Shown: piece after piece, positions 1 to 5,237 of the stretch
Layout of the letters: each line of letters begins with the position of its first letter
Numbering within the stretch: position 1 is the first letter of the stretch
Assembly (NCBI GenBank): GCA_902495155.1
Contig: CABUWD010000106.1
Coordinates: 1 to 7,038 of the forward strand
Direction: 5' to 3'
Length of the DNA stretch: 7,038 nt
Source: an uncultured Collinsella sp.
GTDB lineage: Bacteria; Actinomycetota; Coriobacteriia; Coriobacteriales; Coriobacteriaceae
The notes under the pieces: generated by a model
What the model saw: only the letters and a program-made list of their open reading frames with translations
Database searches by the model: none
Told to the model about the DNA's origin: nothing
Translations under genes and position numbers: made by a program

Positions 1-121
1 CACGCGCGCCGAGGCCGAGGCAGTTATGGCCGACTGCGAAAACCGCGGGCGGCGTGGTTTGGCCTGCTACAAATGCGAATACTGCGGCGGCTGGCACCTG
101 ACGTCGCACCCTTGGAAATAG
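1..121 (+). CDS. C-terminal end of a small zinc-ribbon protein (5'-truncated by window edge)
   Basis: An open frame enters the window at base 2 and ends at TAG 119-121, leaving 39 visible residues; the start lies outside. The visible part begins with an acidic, helix-like stretch (TRAEAEAVMADCE), then a basic turn, then a compact cysteine/histidine cluster reading CEYCGGWHLTSH. The spacing C-x2-C-x3-H-x3-H fits one zinc-binding ribbon or finger, with two further cysteines just before it. Short proteins ending in Y-x-C-x2-C-G-G-W-H-L-T are, from general knowledge, common uncharacterised genes in actinobacteria and their phages, and their function is unknown. The gene converges on rsmJ with a 48-bp gap (122-169) in which I see no obvious hairpin terminator. 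Coding is supported by the motif and stop context; the function is not recognised. Confidence 0.6.
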   Translation, partial: TRAEAEAVMADCENRGRRGLACYKCEYCGGWHLTSHPWK

Positions 122-169
122 ACCCCGCATCGGCACGGCACTGACGGAGCGCCAACCATCGCACGCAGG

Positions 170-874
170 CTACGGGCGCGGCGGCACCAAAACATCGTAG
201 CGAACGGCCTTGCCCGCAAGTTGATAGCTCGGCTTAACGCCGGCAAGCAGTGGCCCCTTCACCGGCCGCTTGATAACGACCTTGCGCGGCCGCACCGCAA
301 GCGCAGCTTCGACCAGCGTCTCCTCATCGGCACATGGCTGTTCCAGATGATGCAAGAGTTGGAACTTCTTTTTCACCGCCGCGCTCTTGGTGCGCTCGGG
401 AAACATGGGGTCCAGATACACCACGTCGGGAGCCGCGAGCTCGCCCTGCCCGATCAGCTCAGCTGTATGGCGAAGGCCGGCAATACTGTCCTCGCCCGCA
501 TGTAAGCGCATGCGGGCCACGGCTGTCGCAAGCGCCGGATCATCTGCCGCGCGATCCAAGGCATCCTTGAGGAGCGCCGCAATCACGCAATCCTGCTCAT
601 ACAGATCGACGGTAAAGCCCGCGGCGGCCAACAGCAGCGAGTCCTCGCCAAAGCCTGCCGTAGCGTCAATCGCCCATGGGCTCTCGATGCCTTTTGTGCG
701 CGCAGCCTTTACCAGCAGCTCTTGCTGCAGACGGCCCTGCTTGAGCCGCGGAAGCATGCGAGCAAAATCGGCACGCAGTTCCATCGTGCCGTCGGTGAGC
801 GTGAGGCCCTCGGACGTCCCGGTCAGCTCAAGCCCCGCAGCCCGAGCAATAGAAAAGGGATCGACGACGTCCAT
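170..874 (-). CDS. rsmJ: RsmJ-type 16S rRNA (guanine-N2)-methyltransferase
   Basis: A 234-residue class I SAM-dependent methyltransferase. In E. coli, RsmJ (YhiQ, about 250 residues) makes m2G1516 in 16S rRNA. Visible family marks are the SAM-binding loop DATAGFGEDS at residues 70-79, an acidic residue closing the next strand (LYEQD, 91-95), the catalytic-type motif VYLDPMFPER (152-161), the following K-S-A-x-V-K-K segment (163-169) and a conserved KRP (202-204). The N-terminal 60 residues match the short RsmJ N-domain, including the L-E-L and M-E-L-R landmarks. The start is ATG at 872-874, preceded by AAGGAG (- strand, 880-885) with 5-nt spacing. It may be co-transcribed with the 47-codon ORF 63 bp upstream. 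Family assignment is firm; the exact modified base in this organism is inferred. Confidence 0.9.
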   Translation of the reverse strand: MDVVDPFSIARAAGLELTGTSEGLTLTDGTMELRADFARMLPRLKQGRLQQELLVKAARTKGIESPWAIDATAGFGEDSLLLAAAGFTVDLYEQDCVIAALLKDALDRAADDPALATAVARMRLHAGEDSIAGLRHTAELIGQGELAAPDVVYLDPMFPERTKSAAVKKKFQLLHHLEQPCADEETLVEAALAVRPRKVVIKRPVKGPLLAGVKPSYQLAGKAVRYDVLVPPRP

Positions 875-937
875 GGGTACTCCTTAACAAGCAAAACGAA
901 TACGTGAGCGCCGTTTATGTCGGCACCCAACCGTCCG

Positions 938-1081
938 CTATTGTCCCACATGCGACATGGCCCACAGCATCCCAATACAAAGCACCGCCATCAATCCCGT
1001 GCACACGGCAGCGATCACAGAATCACCCATGCGCCTTCCCAACGACCGCGGCTCATGCACTTGCCCTGCTCCGTACATCAT
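938..1081 (-). CDS. putative 47-residue single-pass membrane microprotein
   Basis: Below usual gene-calling length but with strong signals. On the - strand AAGGAGG (1086-1092) precedes two tandem ATGs (1079-1081 and 1076-1078), giving 4-nt or 7-nt spacing; the second may be the preferred start. The frame is open to TAG at 938-940. The product starts MMYGAGQVHEPRSLGRR, a polar stretch with three arginines, and then has a hydrophobic helix at about residues 21-42 (SVIAAVCTGLMAVLCIGMLW). It ends in a short tail AMSHVGQ. The cluster of positive charge before the helix predicts an N-in orientation. It lies 63 bp upstream of rsmJ on the same strand, so the two may form an operon. I do not recognise the family and assign no function. 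The main alternative is a chance ORF, but the ribosome binding site argues against that. Confidence 0.6.
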   Translation of the reverse strand: MMYGAGQVHEPRSLGRRMGDSVIAAVCTGLMAVLCIGMLWAMSHVGQ

Positions 1082-1160
1082 GGCTCCTCCTTGAGACCAT
1101 CTCTTACCATGGACCCATCATCGCAGCGCCGCGCATACGCTGCCATCGATTTGACTTACG

Positions 1161-1187
1161 CCCAGCTTTCCTTTTTGAAAGGTTGGG
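1161..1187. repeat. imperfect inverted repeat in the 1082-1313 intergenic stretch
   Basis: CCCAgCTTTC at 1161-1170 is mirrored by GAAAGgtTGGG at 1177-1187 around CTTTTT, giving a stem of nine pairs interrupted by a small asymmetric bulge. It lies between the divergent 47-codon ORF (-) and the four-helix membrane protein gene (+). No run of T long enough for a convincing terminator follows on either strand. A good -35-like TTGACT sits just left at 1151-1156 without a matching -10. It could be a leader hairpin or a regulatory dyad. The rest of this 232-bp gap contains only the promoter and operator candidates listed separately. Confidence 0.3.
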
Positions 1188-1234
1188 TTTGGCTGCGTGG
1201 GCTCAATGCGCTTTCAAACGCATGCATCGCCGCG

Positions 1235-1263
1235 TTGAACTACAATGTGCTTCACCATATGTG
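1235..1263 (+). promoter_or_regulatory. candidate promoter of the four-helix membrane protein gene
   Basis: TTGAAC (1235-1240) and TATGTG (1258-1263) are separated by 17 bp. The -35 is reasonable but the -10 is weak. An alternative -10, TACAAT at 1241-1246, has no -35 partner. Transcription from either would start ahead of the 1275-1293 palindrome, which would then sit in the leader at an operator-like position. This is tentative because promoter consensus in this lineage is not established here. Confidence 0.25.
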
Positions 1264-1274
1264 CAGTACATTGG

Positions 1275-1293
1275 GTGCGCCAAGTTGGCGTAC
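1275..1293. promoter_or_regulatory. 19-bp palindrome, candidate operator
   Basis: The sequence GTGCGCCAAGTTGGCGTAC is symmetric about G1284: arms of nine bases match at eight positions, and the inner CGCCAA/TTGGCG is perfect. The single-base centre makes an RNA hairpin unlikely and a dimeric DNA-binding site more likely. It lies 20 bp upstream of the ATG at 1314 and just after the candidate promoter, a normal place for a repressor site. The regulator is unknown; none is encoded next to it. Confidence 0.4.
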
Positions 1294-1313
1294 TCGTATC
1301 GAAAGGACCAGCC

Positions 1314-1715
1314 ATGAGCTTCACTCGCAAGACTCTCAAAATCCTTGCTCTCATCTACTTTGTTTTGGGCATCGCCAGCCTCGTCACCGCCGGCGTCGGT
1401 ATCGCCACGGGCGGTCTCGATTCCACGTACGGTTCGTACGCCACGCTCGCAGCGGTCGTGCTTATCGCCAAGGGTCTCGTCGACCTTGCCGCAGGCGTCG
1501 CCGGTATCAAGGGCGCCAACAAGCCTTCGCAGGTGGACGGCGCGTTTAAGCTCGGTATTGTTGCCGCGGTCGCCACGCTTGCCCAAGCGGTGCTCACGCT
1601 TCCCGCGTTTGGCGGCGACGCCATCAACTATGGCGCCTTTGTCATCGTGGTGTACGACCTGTTCTTTGTTCAGCAGGCACACGCCGTTAAGGCCGAGAAC
1701 AAGGACCGCCTATAA
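1314..1715 (+). CDS. four-helix integral membrane protein of unknown function
   Basis: The product is 133 residues. Hydrophobic segments at about 8-32, 43-65, 78-98 and 105-122 predict four transmembrane helices, with a short basic N-terminus (MSFTRKTLK) and a charged C-terminal tail (KAENKDRL). The loop after helix 2 (GIKGANKPSQ) is glycine- and lysine-containing, a pattern I associate with small four-helix membrane proteins common in Coriobacteriia; no function is known to me. The start at 1314 is chosen because AAAGGA (1302-1307) lies 6 nt upstream and hydrophobic helix 1 follows directly. An in-frame ATG at 1245 would add 23 poorly coding residues, lacks a ribosome site and would translate through the palindrome. 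The gene stands alone, with a palindrome upstream and a strong terminator downstream. Confidence 0.75.
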   Translation: MSFTRKTLKILALIYFVLGIASLVTAGVGIATGGLDSTYGSYATLAAVVLIAKGLVDLAAGVAGIKGANKPSQVDGAFKLGIVAAVATLAQAVLTLPAFGGDAINYGAFVIVVYDLFFVQQAHAVKAENKDRL

Positions 1716-1753
1716 GCGCTCGCTTCTCATAACCTCTGCAGCCAAGCAACTAA

Positions 1754-1789
1754 AAAGGGCCGATCGCGCATCTCCGCGGTCGGCCCTTT
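1754..1789 (+). terminator. hairpin terminator after the four-helix membrane protein gene
   Basis: GGGCCGATCGCG (1757-1768) pairs with CGCGGTCGGCCC (1775-1786) across a 6-base loop, giving a 12-bp stem with one G-U-type pair. AAA before and TTT after extend the stem. The T-run is short (TTTACGTTT), but the stem is very GC-rich. It lies 41 bp after the stop at 1713-1715. The flanking A and T runs mean it could also act against transcripts reading leftward out of rlmA. Confidence 0.8.
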
Positions 1790-1805
1790 ACGTTTGCCCA
1801 GATAA

Positions 1806-1842
1806 AACCTACCAAAATAAACCTGTCCCTATTTGGCAGGTT
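1806..1842 (-). terminator. rlmA terminator built from an AACCT repeat element
   Basis: Read on the - strand, one base after the rlmA stop codon, AACCTG-CC pairs with GG-CAGGTT (1842-1820, one bulged A, short AAATA-type loop) and is followed by TTATTTT, a good intrinsic terminator. The next bases on the same strand, TTTGGTAGGTT (1816-1806), can instead pair with the first 11 bases (AACCTGCCAAA, one G-U pair), giving a longer alternative hairpin. The element therefore contains three AACCT units: two on the + strand at 1806 and 1820 and one on the - strand at 1842. Confidence 0.7.
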
Positions 1843-1843
1843 G

Positions 1844-2659
1844 TTAGCTGTGGCGGTACTCGGCGATGATGAAGTCGATGTCGGTTTGAAGGGTATCCAA
1901 ATTTGCCAGGCGCTCTTTGTCGGCAGGGCGTGTGCGGTAGTAGTACGGCGTCATCTGGAACACCGCCTCGATGTCGGCCCCGGTCTGAAGCGTAATAGTC
2001 GCAGATACCCGCTGCGTTCCGACCAACTCGAGCTCGGTAGTCTTCGGCAGCTTCTCGTCGTTAAGGTACGGCGTATCGTAGAGCACTTCCTTGAGCCCAA
2101 ACAGATGACGGGCACCCGGCACCACGGTATAGAGTGAGCCCTCTGGCGCCAGCACGCGGGCAAACTCGCGCTCGTTAAAGGGGGCGAAGAGCTCAGTCAC
2201 CATATCGAAGGCGCCATCGGCCACGGGGATATCCTTCATGTTGGCCACGAAGTAGGTCGCATCGCCGCGCTTGGCAGCCAGGCGCACCATCTCTTTGCCC
2301 AGGTCGAAACCGTAAGCGTCCACGCCCGGCACCGCGCCCATGGCACTCGTGTAATAGCCCTCGCCGCAGCAAATATCGAGCAACGTCATGGGGCCGCTCA
2401 TAGACGCGGCACGCCCAGACACCTGTTTGCACACCAGCTCGACCATCGTATCGCGCAACGGTGCGTAGTATCCACGGTTCAGAAAGTCACGACGGCTGCG
2501 TGCCTGCGACTTGGGATCGCCCATGGAGTCGCCGCTCTTGGACGAGCGCAGCAGATATAGATAGCCCTCGCGCGCACGGTCAAACCGGTGCCCGCCCGCG
2601 CATACAGCACCGCGCTCGTCGTCCACCAGCGGCTCATGGCAAACGGGACACAACAACAT
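1844..2659 (-). CDS. rlmA: RlmA-family 23S rRNA (guanine-N1)-methyltransferase
   Basis: The product is 271 residues, the usual family length. RlmA enzymes methylate N1 of G745 (RlmA-I, RrmA of E. coli) or G748 (RlmA-II, TlrB) in helix 35 of 23S rRNA. The N-terminal zinc finger is visible as C4-x2-C7 and C20-x3-H24 (CPVCHEP, CAGGHRF), followed by the family segment FDRAREGYLYLL (26-37). The DPKSQARSRRDFLNRGYYAPLRD region (48-70) also matches. The SAM loop is LLDICCGEGYYT (93-104), with Cys97 where E. coli has Gly. Further family landmarks are ELFAPF (156-161), PGARHLFGLK (181-190) and QMTPYYYR (235-242). The start is ATG at 2657-2659 with AAGGAG (- strand 2665-2670) and 5-nt spacing. It is divergent from the MATE gene across a palindromic repeat. 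Whether it is class I or II cannot be told from sequence alone. Confidence 0.9.
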   Translation of the reverse strand: MLLCPVCHEPLVDDERGAVCAGGHRFDRAREGYLYLLRSSKSGDSMGDPKSQARSRRDFLNRGYYAPLRDTMVELVCKQVSGRAASMSGPMTLLDICCGEGYYTSAMGAVPGVDAYGFDLGKEMVRLAAKRGDATYFVANMKDIPVADGAFDMVTELFAPFNEREFARVLAPEGSLYTVVPGARHLFGLKEVLYDTPYLNDEKLPKTTELELVGTQRVSATITLQTGADIEAVFQMTPYYYRTRPADKERLANLDTLQTDIDFIIAEYRHS

Positions 2660-2715
2660 GGCAACTCCTTAGCGCGAACAACACAACGCACACCATTGTC
2701 GCACGCCTTCCCCAC

Positions 2716-2780
2716 CTAGTCATTGGGGACGTTCTTGAATGACTAGTCGCTTAAGAACGTCCCCAATGACTAGTCGATTA
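2716..2780. repeat. long palindromic repeat element with perfect 21-bp arms
   Basis: The left arm 2716-2736 (CTAGTCATTGGGGAC then GTTCTT) is the exact reverse complement of the right arm 2753-2773, with a 16-base spacer. Inside the spacer is another palindrome, GACTAGTC (2741-2748). There is also a direct repeat: AATGACTAGTCGcTTA (2738-2753) and AATGACTAGTCGaTTA (2765-2780) match at 15 of 16 bases with a 27-bp period. Neither strand has a T-run after the hairpin, and both neighbouring genes read away from it, so it is not a terminator. It occupies the divergent rlmA/MATE promoter region. It resembles REP-like or miniature palindromic elements, but its copy number elsewhere cannot be seen here. 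Confidence 0.85.
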
Positions 2781-2837
2781 GGAGTATCATCATCTGCGCA
2801 AATAAGCACGAAAGAGCATGTTAGAGATTGAGAACGT

Positions 2838-4220
2838 ATGGCTGACACCGTATCTAAGCACATTGACATGACCACCGGCTCGCTGTGGCGCAATATTCCC
2901 CTGTTCGCCTTCCCCGTGGCCGCCACGAGCATCTTGGAGCAGCTGTCGAACCTCATCGCCACGGTCATTATCGGTAACTTCTCGGGCGACCAGGGAACCC
3001 TCGCCATGGCGGCGGTCGGCTCCAATGTTCCGCTTACCAGTCTTATGCTCAACCTGTTTATCGGCATGTCGCTTGGCTCCAACGTGGTCATCGCCAACGC
3101 TATCGGCCGCAACGATCAGAACATGGTCAAACGCGCCGTCCATACCTCGATTTTAATGGCGCTCGTGGGCTTTGTCGTCATCGCTCTGGGCGAGATCTTT
3201 GCCGAGCCCATGCTCGCCGCGCTCAACGTTCCCGCCGAAACCATGCCGCTCGCTTCGCTCTACCTGCGCGTCTTTTTGCTCAGCCTACCCTCGATCTTGC
3301 TCTACAACTTTGAGGCCGCGATCTTCCGCTCCGTCGGCATCACCCGCATGCCGCTGCAGGCGCTTGCCGTGTCCACCGTCCTCAACATTGGCCTAGACCT
3401 CATCTTTGTCCCCGTACTCCACTGGGGCGTCGCGGGCGTCGCCATCGCCACCGCCATCGCCTACACCGTCAGCGCCGCTACGCTCTTCATCCGCCTGCTC
3501 AAGACCGACTCCGTCGTCCGCGTCACCCCGCGCGACCTAGCTATCGACCCCGTCGCCCTCAAGCGCATCGTCAAGATCGGCCTGCCCGCCGGCATCCAAA
3601 GCGCCGTCTTTGCCGTCGCCAACATCATCATCCAGTCCGCCATCAACAGCCTGGGCACCGAGGTCATGGCGGCATCGAGCGCCGCTATGAGCTTGGAGTA
3701 CGTGTGCTATAACCTGCTCAACAGCTTTAGCCAGGCTTGCACCACCTTTGTGGGACAAAACCACGGTGCCCGCCAGATCGACCGCTGCACCAAAACGCTC
3801 AAGGTCTGCCTGGTCGAAGGCGGTATCGTCGCGCTCACCACAATTATCGTTATTGTCGGTCTGGGGCGCGAGATCCTATCGCTGTTCAACAGCGACCCCA
3901 ACATCGTCTCGATCGGCTATATCCGCGTGTGCTCGATCTTCCCGGCATACGCCTTTAGCATGTTCTACGAAAACATGTCAGGCTATCTGCGCGGCTTTGG
4001 TATCTCGCTCACACCCGCCCTCATCACCATGATCTGTGTCTGCGGCATCCGCTTCTATTGGGTGTTCTGCGTGTTCCCGCACTTCCGCACCTTTGCGAAC
4101 ATCATGATGGTCTACCCCATCAGCCTGGGCACCACGGCGTTCTTTATGGTCGTGGCGGTACTACTCTGCCATCCGGCACGCACCTATCGCGCCACCCAAG
4201 CCAAAGCGACAACCCGCTAA
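2838..4220 (+). CDS. MATE-family multidrug/toxin efflux transporter
   Basis: The product is 460 residues, normal for MATE exporters, which use a Na+ or H+ gradient to expel cationic drugs or metabolites across the inner membrane. About twelve hydrophobic helices fall into two homologous halves. Recognisable MatE landmarks are the start of helix 1 (LWRNIPLFAFPVAATSILEQ, 16-35), FRSVGITRMP (163-172), LNIGLDLIFVP (182-192), the second-half opening GLPAGIQSA (248-256), VGQNHGAR (305-312) and the C-terminal YP (426-427). In the helix 1 region the Asp common in Gram-positive relatives (V-D-T/S-I) is Ala41 here. The start at 2838 has only a weak GAG ahead of it; Met11 (2868) is an alternative that overlaps the stop of a 17-codon upstream frame. 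The gene is monocistronic, divergent from rlmA and convergent with lysR. The substrate is unknown. Confidence 0.9.
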   Translation: MADTVSKHIDMTTGSLWRNIPLFAFPVAATSILEQLSNLIATVIIGNFSGDQGTLAMAAVGSNVPLTSLMLNLFIGMSLGSNVVIANAIGRNDQNMVKRAVHTSILMALVGFVVIALGEIFAEPMLAALNVPAETMPLASLYLRVFLLSLPSILLYNFEAAIFRSVGITRMPLQALAVSTVLNIGLDLIFVPVLHWGVAGVAIATAIAYTVSAATLFIRLLKTDSVVRVTPRDLAIDPVALKRIVKIGLPAGIQSAVFAVANIIIQSAINSLGTEVMAASSAAMSLEYVCYNLLNSFSQACTTFVGQNHGARQIDRCTKTLKVCLVEGGIVALTTIIVIVGLGREILSLFNSDPNIVSIGYIRVCSIFPAYAFSMFYENMSGYLRGFGISLTPALITMICVCGIRFYWVFCVFPHFRTFANIMMVYPISLGTTAFFMVVAVLLCHPARTYRATQAKATTR

Positions 4221-4247
4221 ACACCGCGCTCAACGCCACGCCAGTCA

Positions 4248-5114
4248 TTAATTGACAATATGCGAGCTCATATAGTCGATAAAGCGCCTGGTGGCGATGG
4301 GCATGGTGTCCCAGCTGCGCCAGGCCGCCACTACGTCGCGCGAGGGAGCATGCACGATGGGACGTACGCGAATATCGGCCCGCATGCCCTCAACGGTACG
4401 GCGATATAGCATACTCACGCCTAGGCCCTCCTCCACCATCGCCATGATGGTGTAGTCGTCGGTCACCTCGCTCGTCACGTGCGGCGACAGCCCATGCGCC
4501 GCAAATGCATCGAGCACCAGACTCTGTTCGCCCTCATCCAGCAGCACAAACGGCTCGGACGCCAGGTCGGCGAGCGTCACCTTCTCCTTTGCCGTCAGCG
4601 GATGCGCGGCCGGCAACAATGCTACCAACTCGTCGTGATAGACCACGCGCTTCTCGAGCCCGGTGGTAAATCCGCGCGCCGTAAAACAAAAATCAACCAC
4701 GCCATCGTGCACCCATTGAGCGTTGCGCGTGTAATCGCCCTGCTTGAGGGTAAAGCGTACGCCCGGGTGCAGCGCACCAAAGTCGCGGATCACGCGCGGT
4801 AACACGGTTCGACTCACGTTGGTAAACGTCGCGATACGAATATCGGTCGACGAAAGCCCCAGCAGCTCCTGGCGCTTGCCCTCGAGCTCGGCCTCGGCGG
4901 TCACGATCTGGCGCAGGAATGGCAGATATTGTTTACCGTCGCGCGTAAGCGAAACGCCCTGCTTACCGCGCTCGATAAGCGTGGTACCCAGCTCGCGCTC
5001 GAGCGCCTTGACGGCCTGACTCACCGCACTTTGCGTATAGCCCAGCTCGTCCGCCGCGCCCTTAAGACTGCCGCGATCGACCACCATACAAACAATCTGA
5101 TACCGCGATGCCAT
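4248..5114 (-). CDS. LysR-type transcriptional regulator
   Basis: The product is 288 residues, slightly short of the typical 300. The N-terminal winged helix-turn-helix spans about residues 1-60, with the signature RGSLKGAADELGYTQSAVSQ (14-33) continuing into VKALERELGTTLIER (35-49). A linker helix follows (65-88), then the periplasmic-binding-protein-like effector domain from about 91 (IRIATFTNVSRTVLPRVI) to the end, including the family segment MVEEGLGVSMLY (227-238). The start is ATG at 5112-5114 with GGAGG (- strand 5119-5123) and 4-nt spacing. It is divergent from the EamA transporter, the standard arrangement in which a LysR protein controls the adjacent gene and represses itself, so the transporter is the likely target. 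The effector is unknown. The gap to the MATE stop is only 27 bp and no terminator is visible in it. Confidence 0.9.
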   Translation of the reverse strand: MASRYQIVCMVVDRGSLKGAADELGYTQSAVSQAVKALERELGTTLIERGKQGVSLTRDGKQYLPFLRQIVTAEAELEGKRQELLGLSSTDIRIATFTNVSRTVLPRVIRDFGALHPGVRFTLKQGDYTRNAQWVHDGVVDFCFTARGFTTGLEKRVVYHDELVALLPAAHPLTAKEKVTLADLASEPFVLLDEGEQSLVLDAFAAHGLSPHVTSEVTDDYTIMAMVEEGLGVSMLYRRTVEGMRADIRVRPIVHAPSRDVVAAWRSWDTMPIATRRFIDYMSSHIVN

Positions 5115-5139
5115 CGTGCCTCCACATCAATGCAGCCGT

Positions 5140-5149
5140 AAAACGTTTT
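5140..5149. promoter_or_regulatory. AAAACGTTTT palindrome upstream of lysR
   Basis: This is a perfect 10-bp palindrome, flanked by G-t and g-C (GTAAAACGTTTTGC overall), 25 bp before the lysR start codon. A central CG flanked by A and T tracts resembles operators of LacI-family proteins in general knowledge, but no such regulator is encoded here. It would lie in the lysR leader or just after its promoter. Confidence 0.3.
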
Positions 5150-5170
5150 GCCAGGGCTTTTTCTGCCAAC

Positions 5171-5186
5171 ATTAGTATTTCTTAAT
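5171..5186. promoter_or_regulatory. candidate LysR-type box (ATTA-N8-TAAT)
   Basis: ATTAGTATTTCTTAAT contains T5173-N11-A5185 with four-base inverted arms, the minimal form of a LysR-type recognition site. It lies near the middle of the divergent lysR/eamA gap, 57 bp from the lysR start and 87 bp from the eamA start. On the - strand a -10-like TATGAT (5190-5185) overlaps it, which would suit autorepression of lysR. In such an AT-rich stretch a chance match is quite possible. Confidence 0.35.
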
Positions 5187-5237
5187 CATACTGAAGATAC
5201 ATTCGCTTTACTACATCCACATCTGGGAGCAGAATCC

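Noticed and set aside
122..169. Terminator between the zinc-ribbon fragment and rsmJ
   Set aside because: I looked for a stem with a T-run on either strand in this 48-bp convergent gap and found none convincing.
387..887. 166-codon open frame on the + strand opposite rsmJ
   Set aside because: It is antisense to a gene with clear methyltransferase motifs. Its product is serine/alanine/arginine-rich low-complexity sequence, as expected from the shadow frame of a GC-rich gene, and no good ribosome site precedes it.
1151..1180. Promoter based on TTGACT (1151-1156)
   Set aside because: The -35 match is good, but the bases 16-18 bp downstream are TTTTGA/TTTGAA, a poor -10, and the start codon would be about 130 nt away.
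1245..1313. N-terminal extension of the four-helix membrane protein to ATG 1245
   Set aside because: No ribosome site precedes 1245. The extension would translate across the palindrome at 1275-1293, and ATG 1314 has AAAGGA at good spacing followed directly by a membrane helix.
904..1549. Two long + strand open frames covering the intergenic stretch and running into the four-helix membrane gene
   Set aside because: Their products are histidine/arginine/serine-rich without domains. They overlap a supported gene in another frame and the - strand microprotein, and they lack ribosome sites.
2716..2773. Bidirectional terminator interpretation of the large palindrome
   Set aside because: Both adjacent genes are transcribed away from it and there is no T-run on either side of the stem.
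2716..2780. CRISPR repeat-spacer array
   Set aside because: There are only two direct copies of a 16-bp unit at 27-bp spacing, the spacer between them is part of the palindrome arm, and no cas gene is present.
2790..3143. - strand open frames opposite the MATE N-terminus
   Set aside because: They are composition-driven shadows of the MATE frame; the MATE motifs fix the coding strand.
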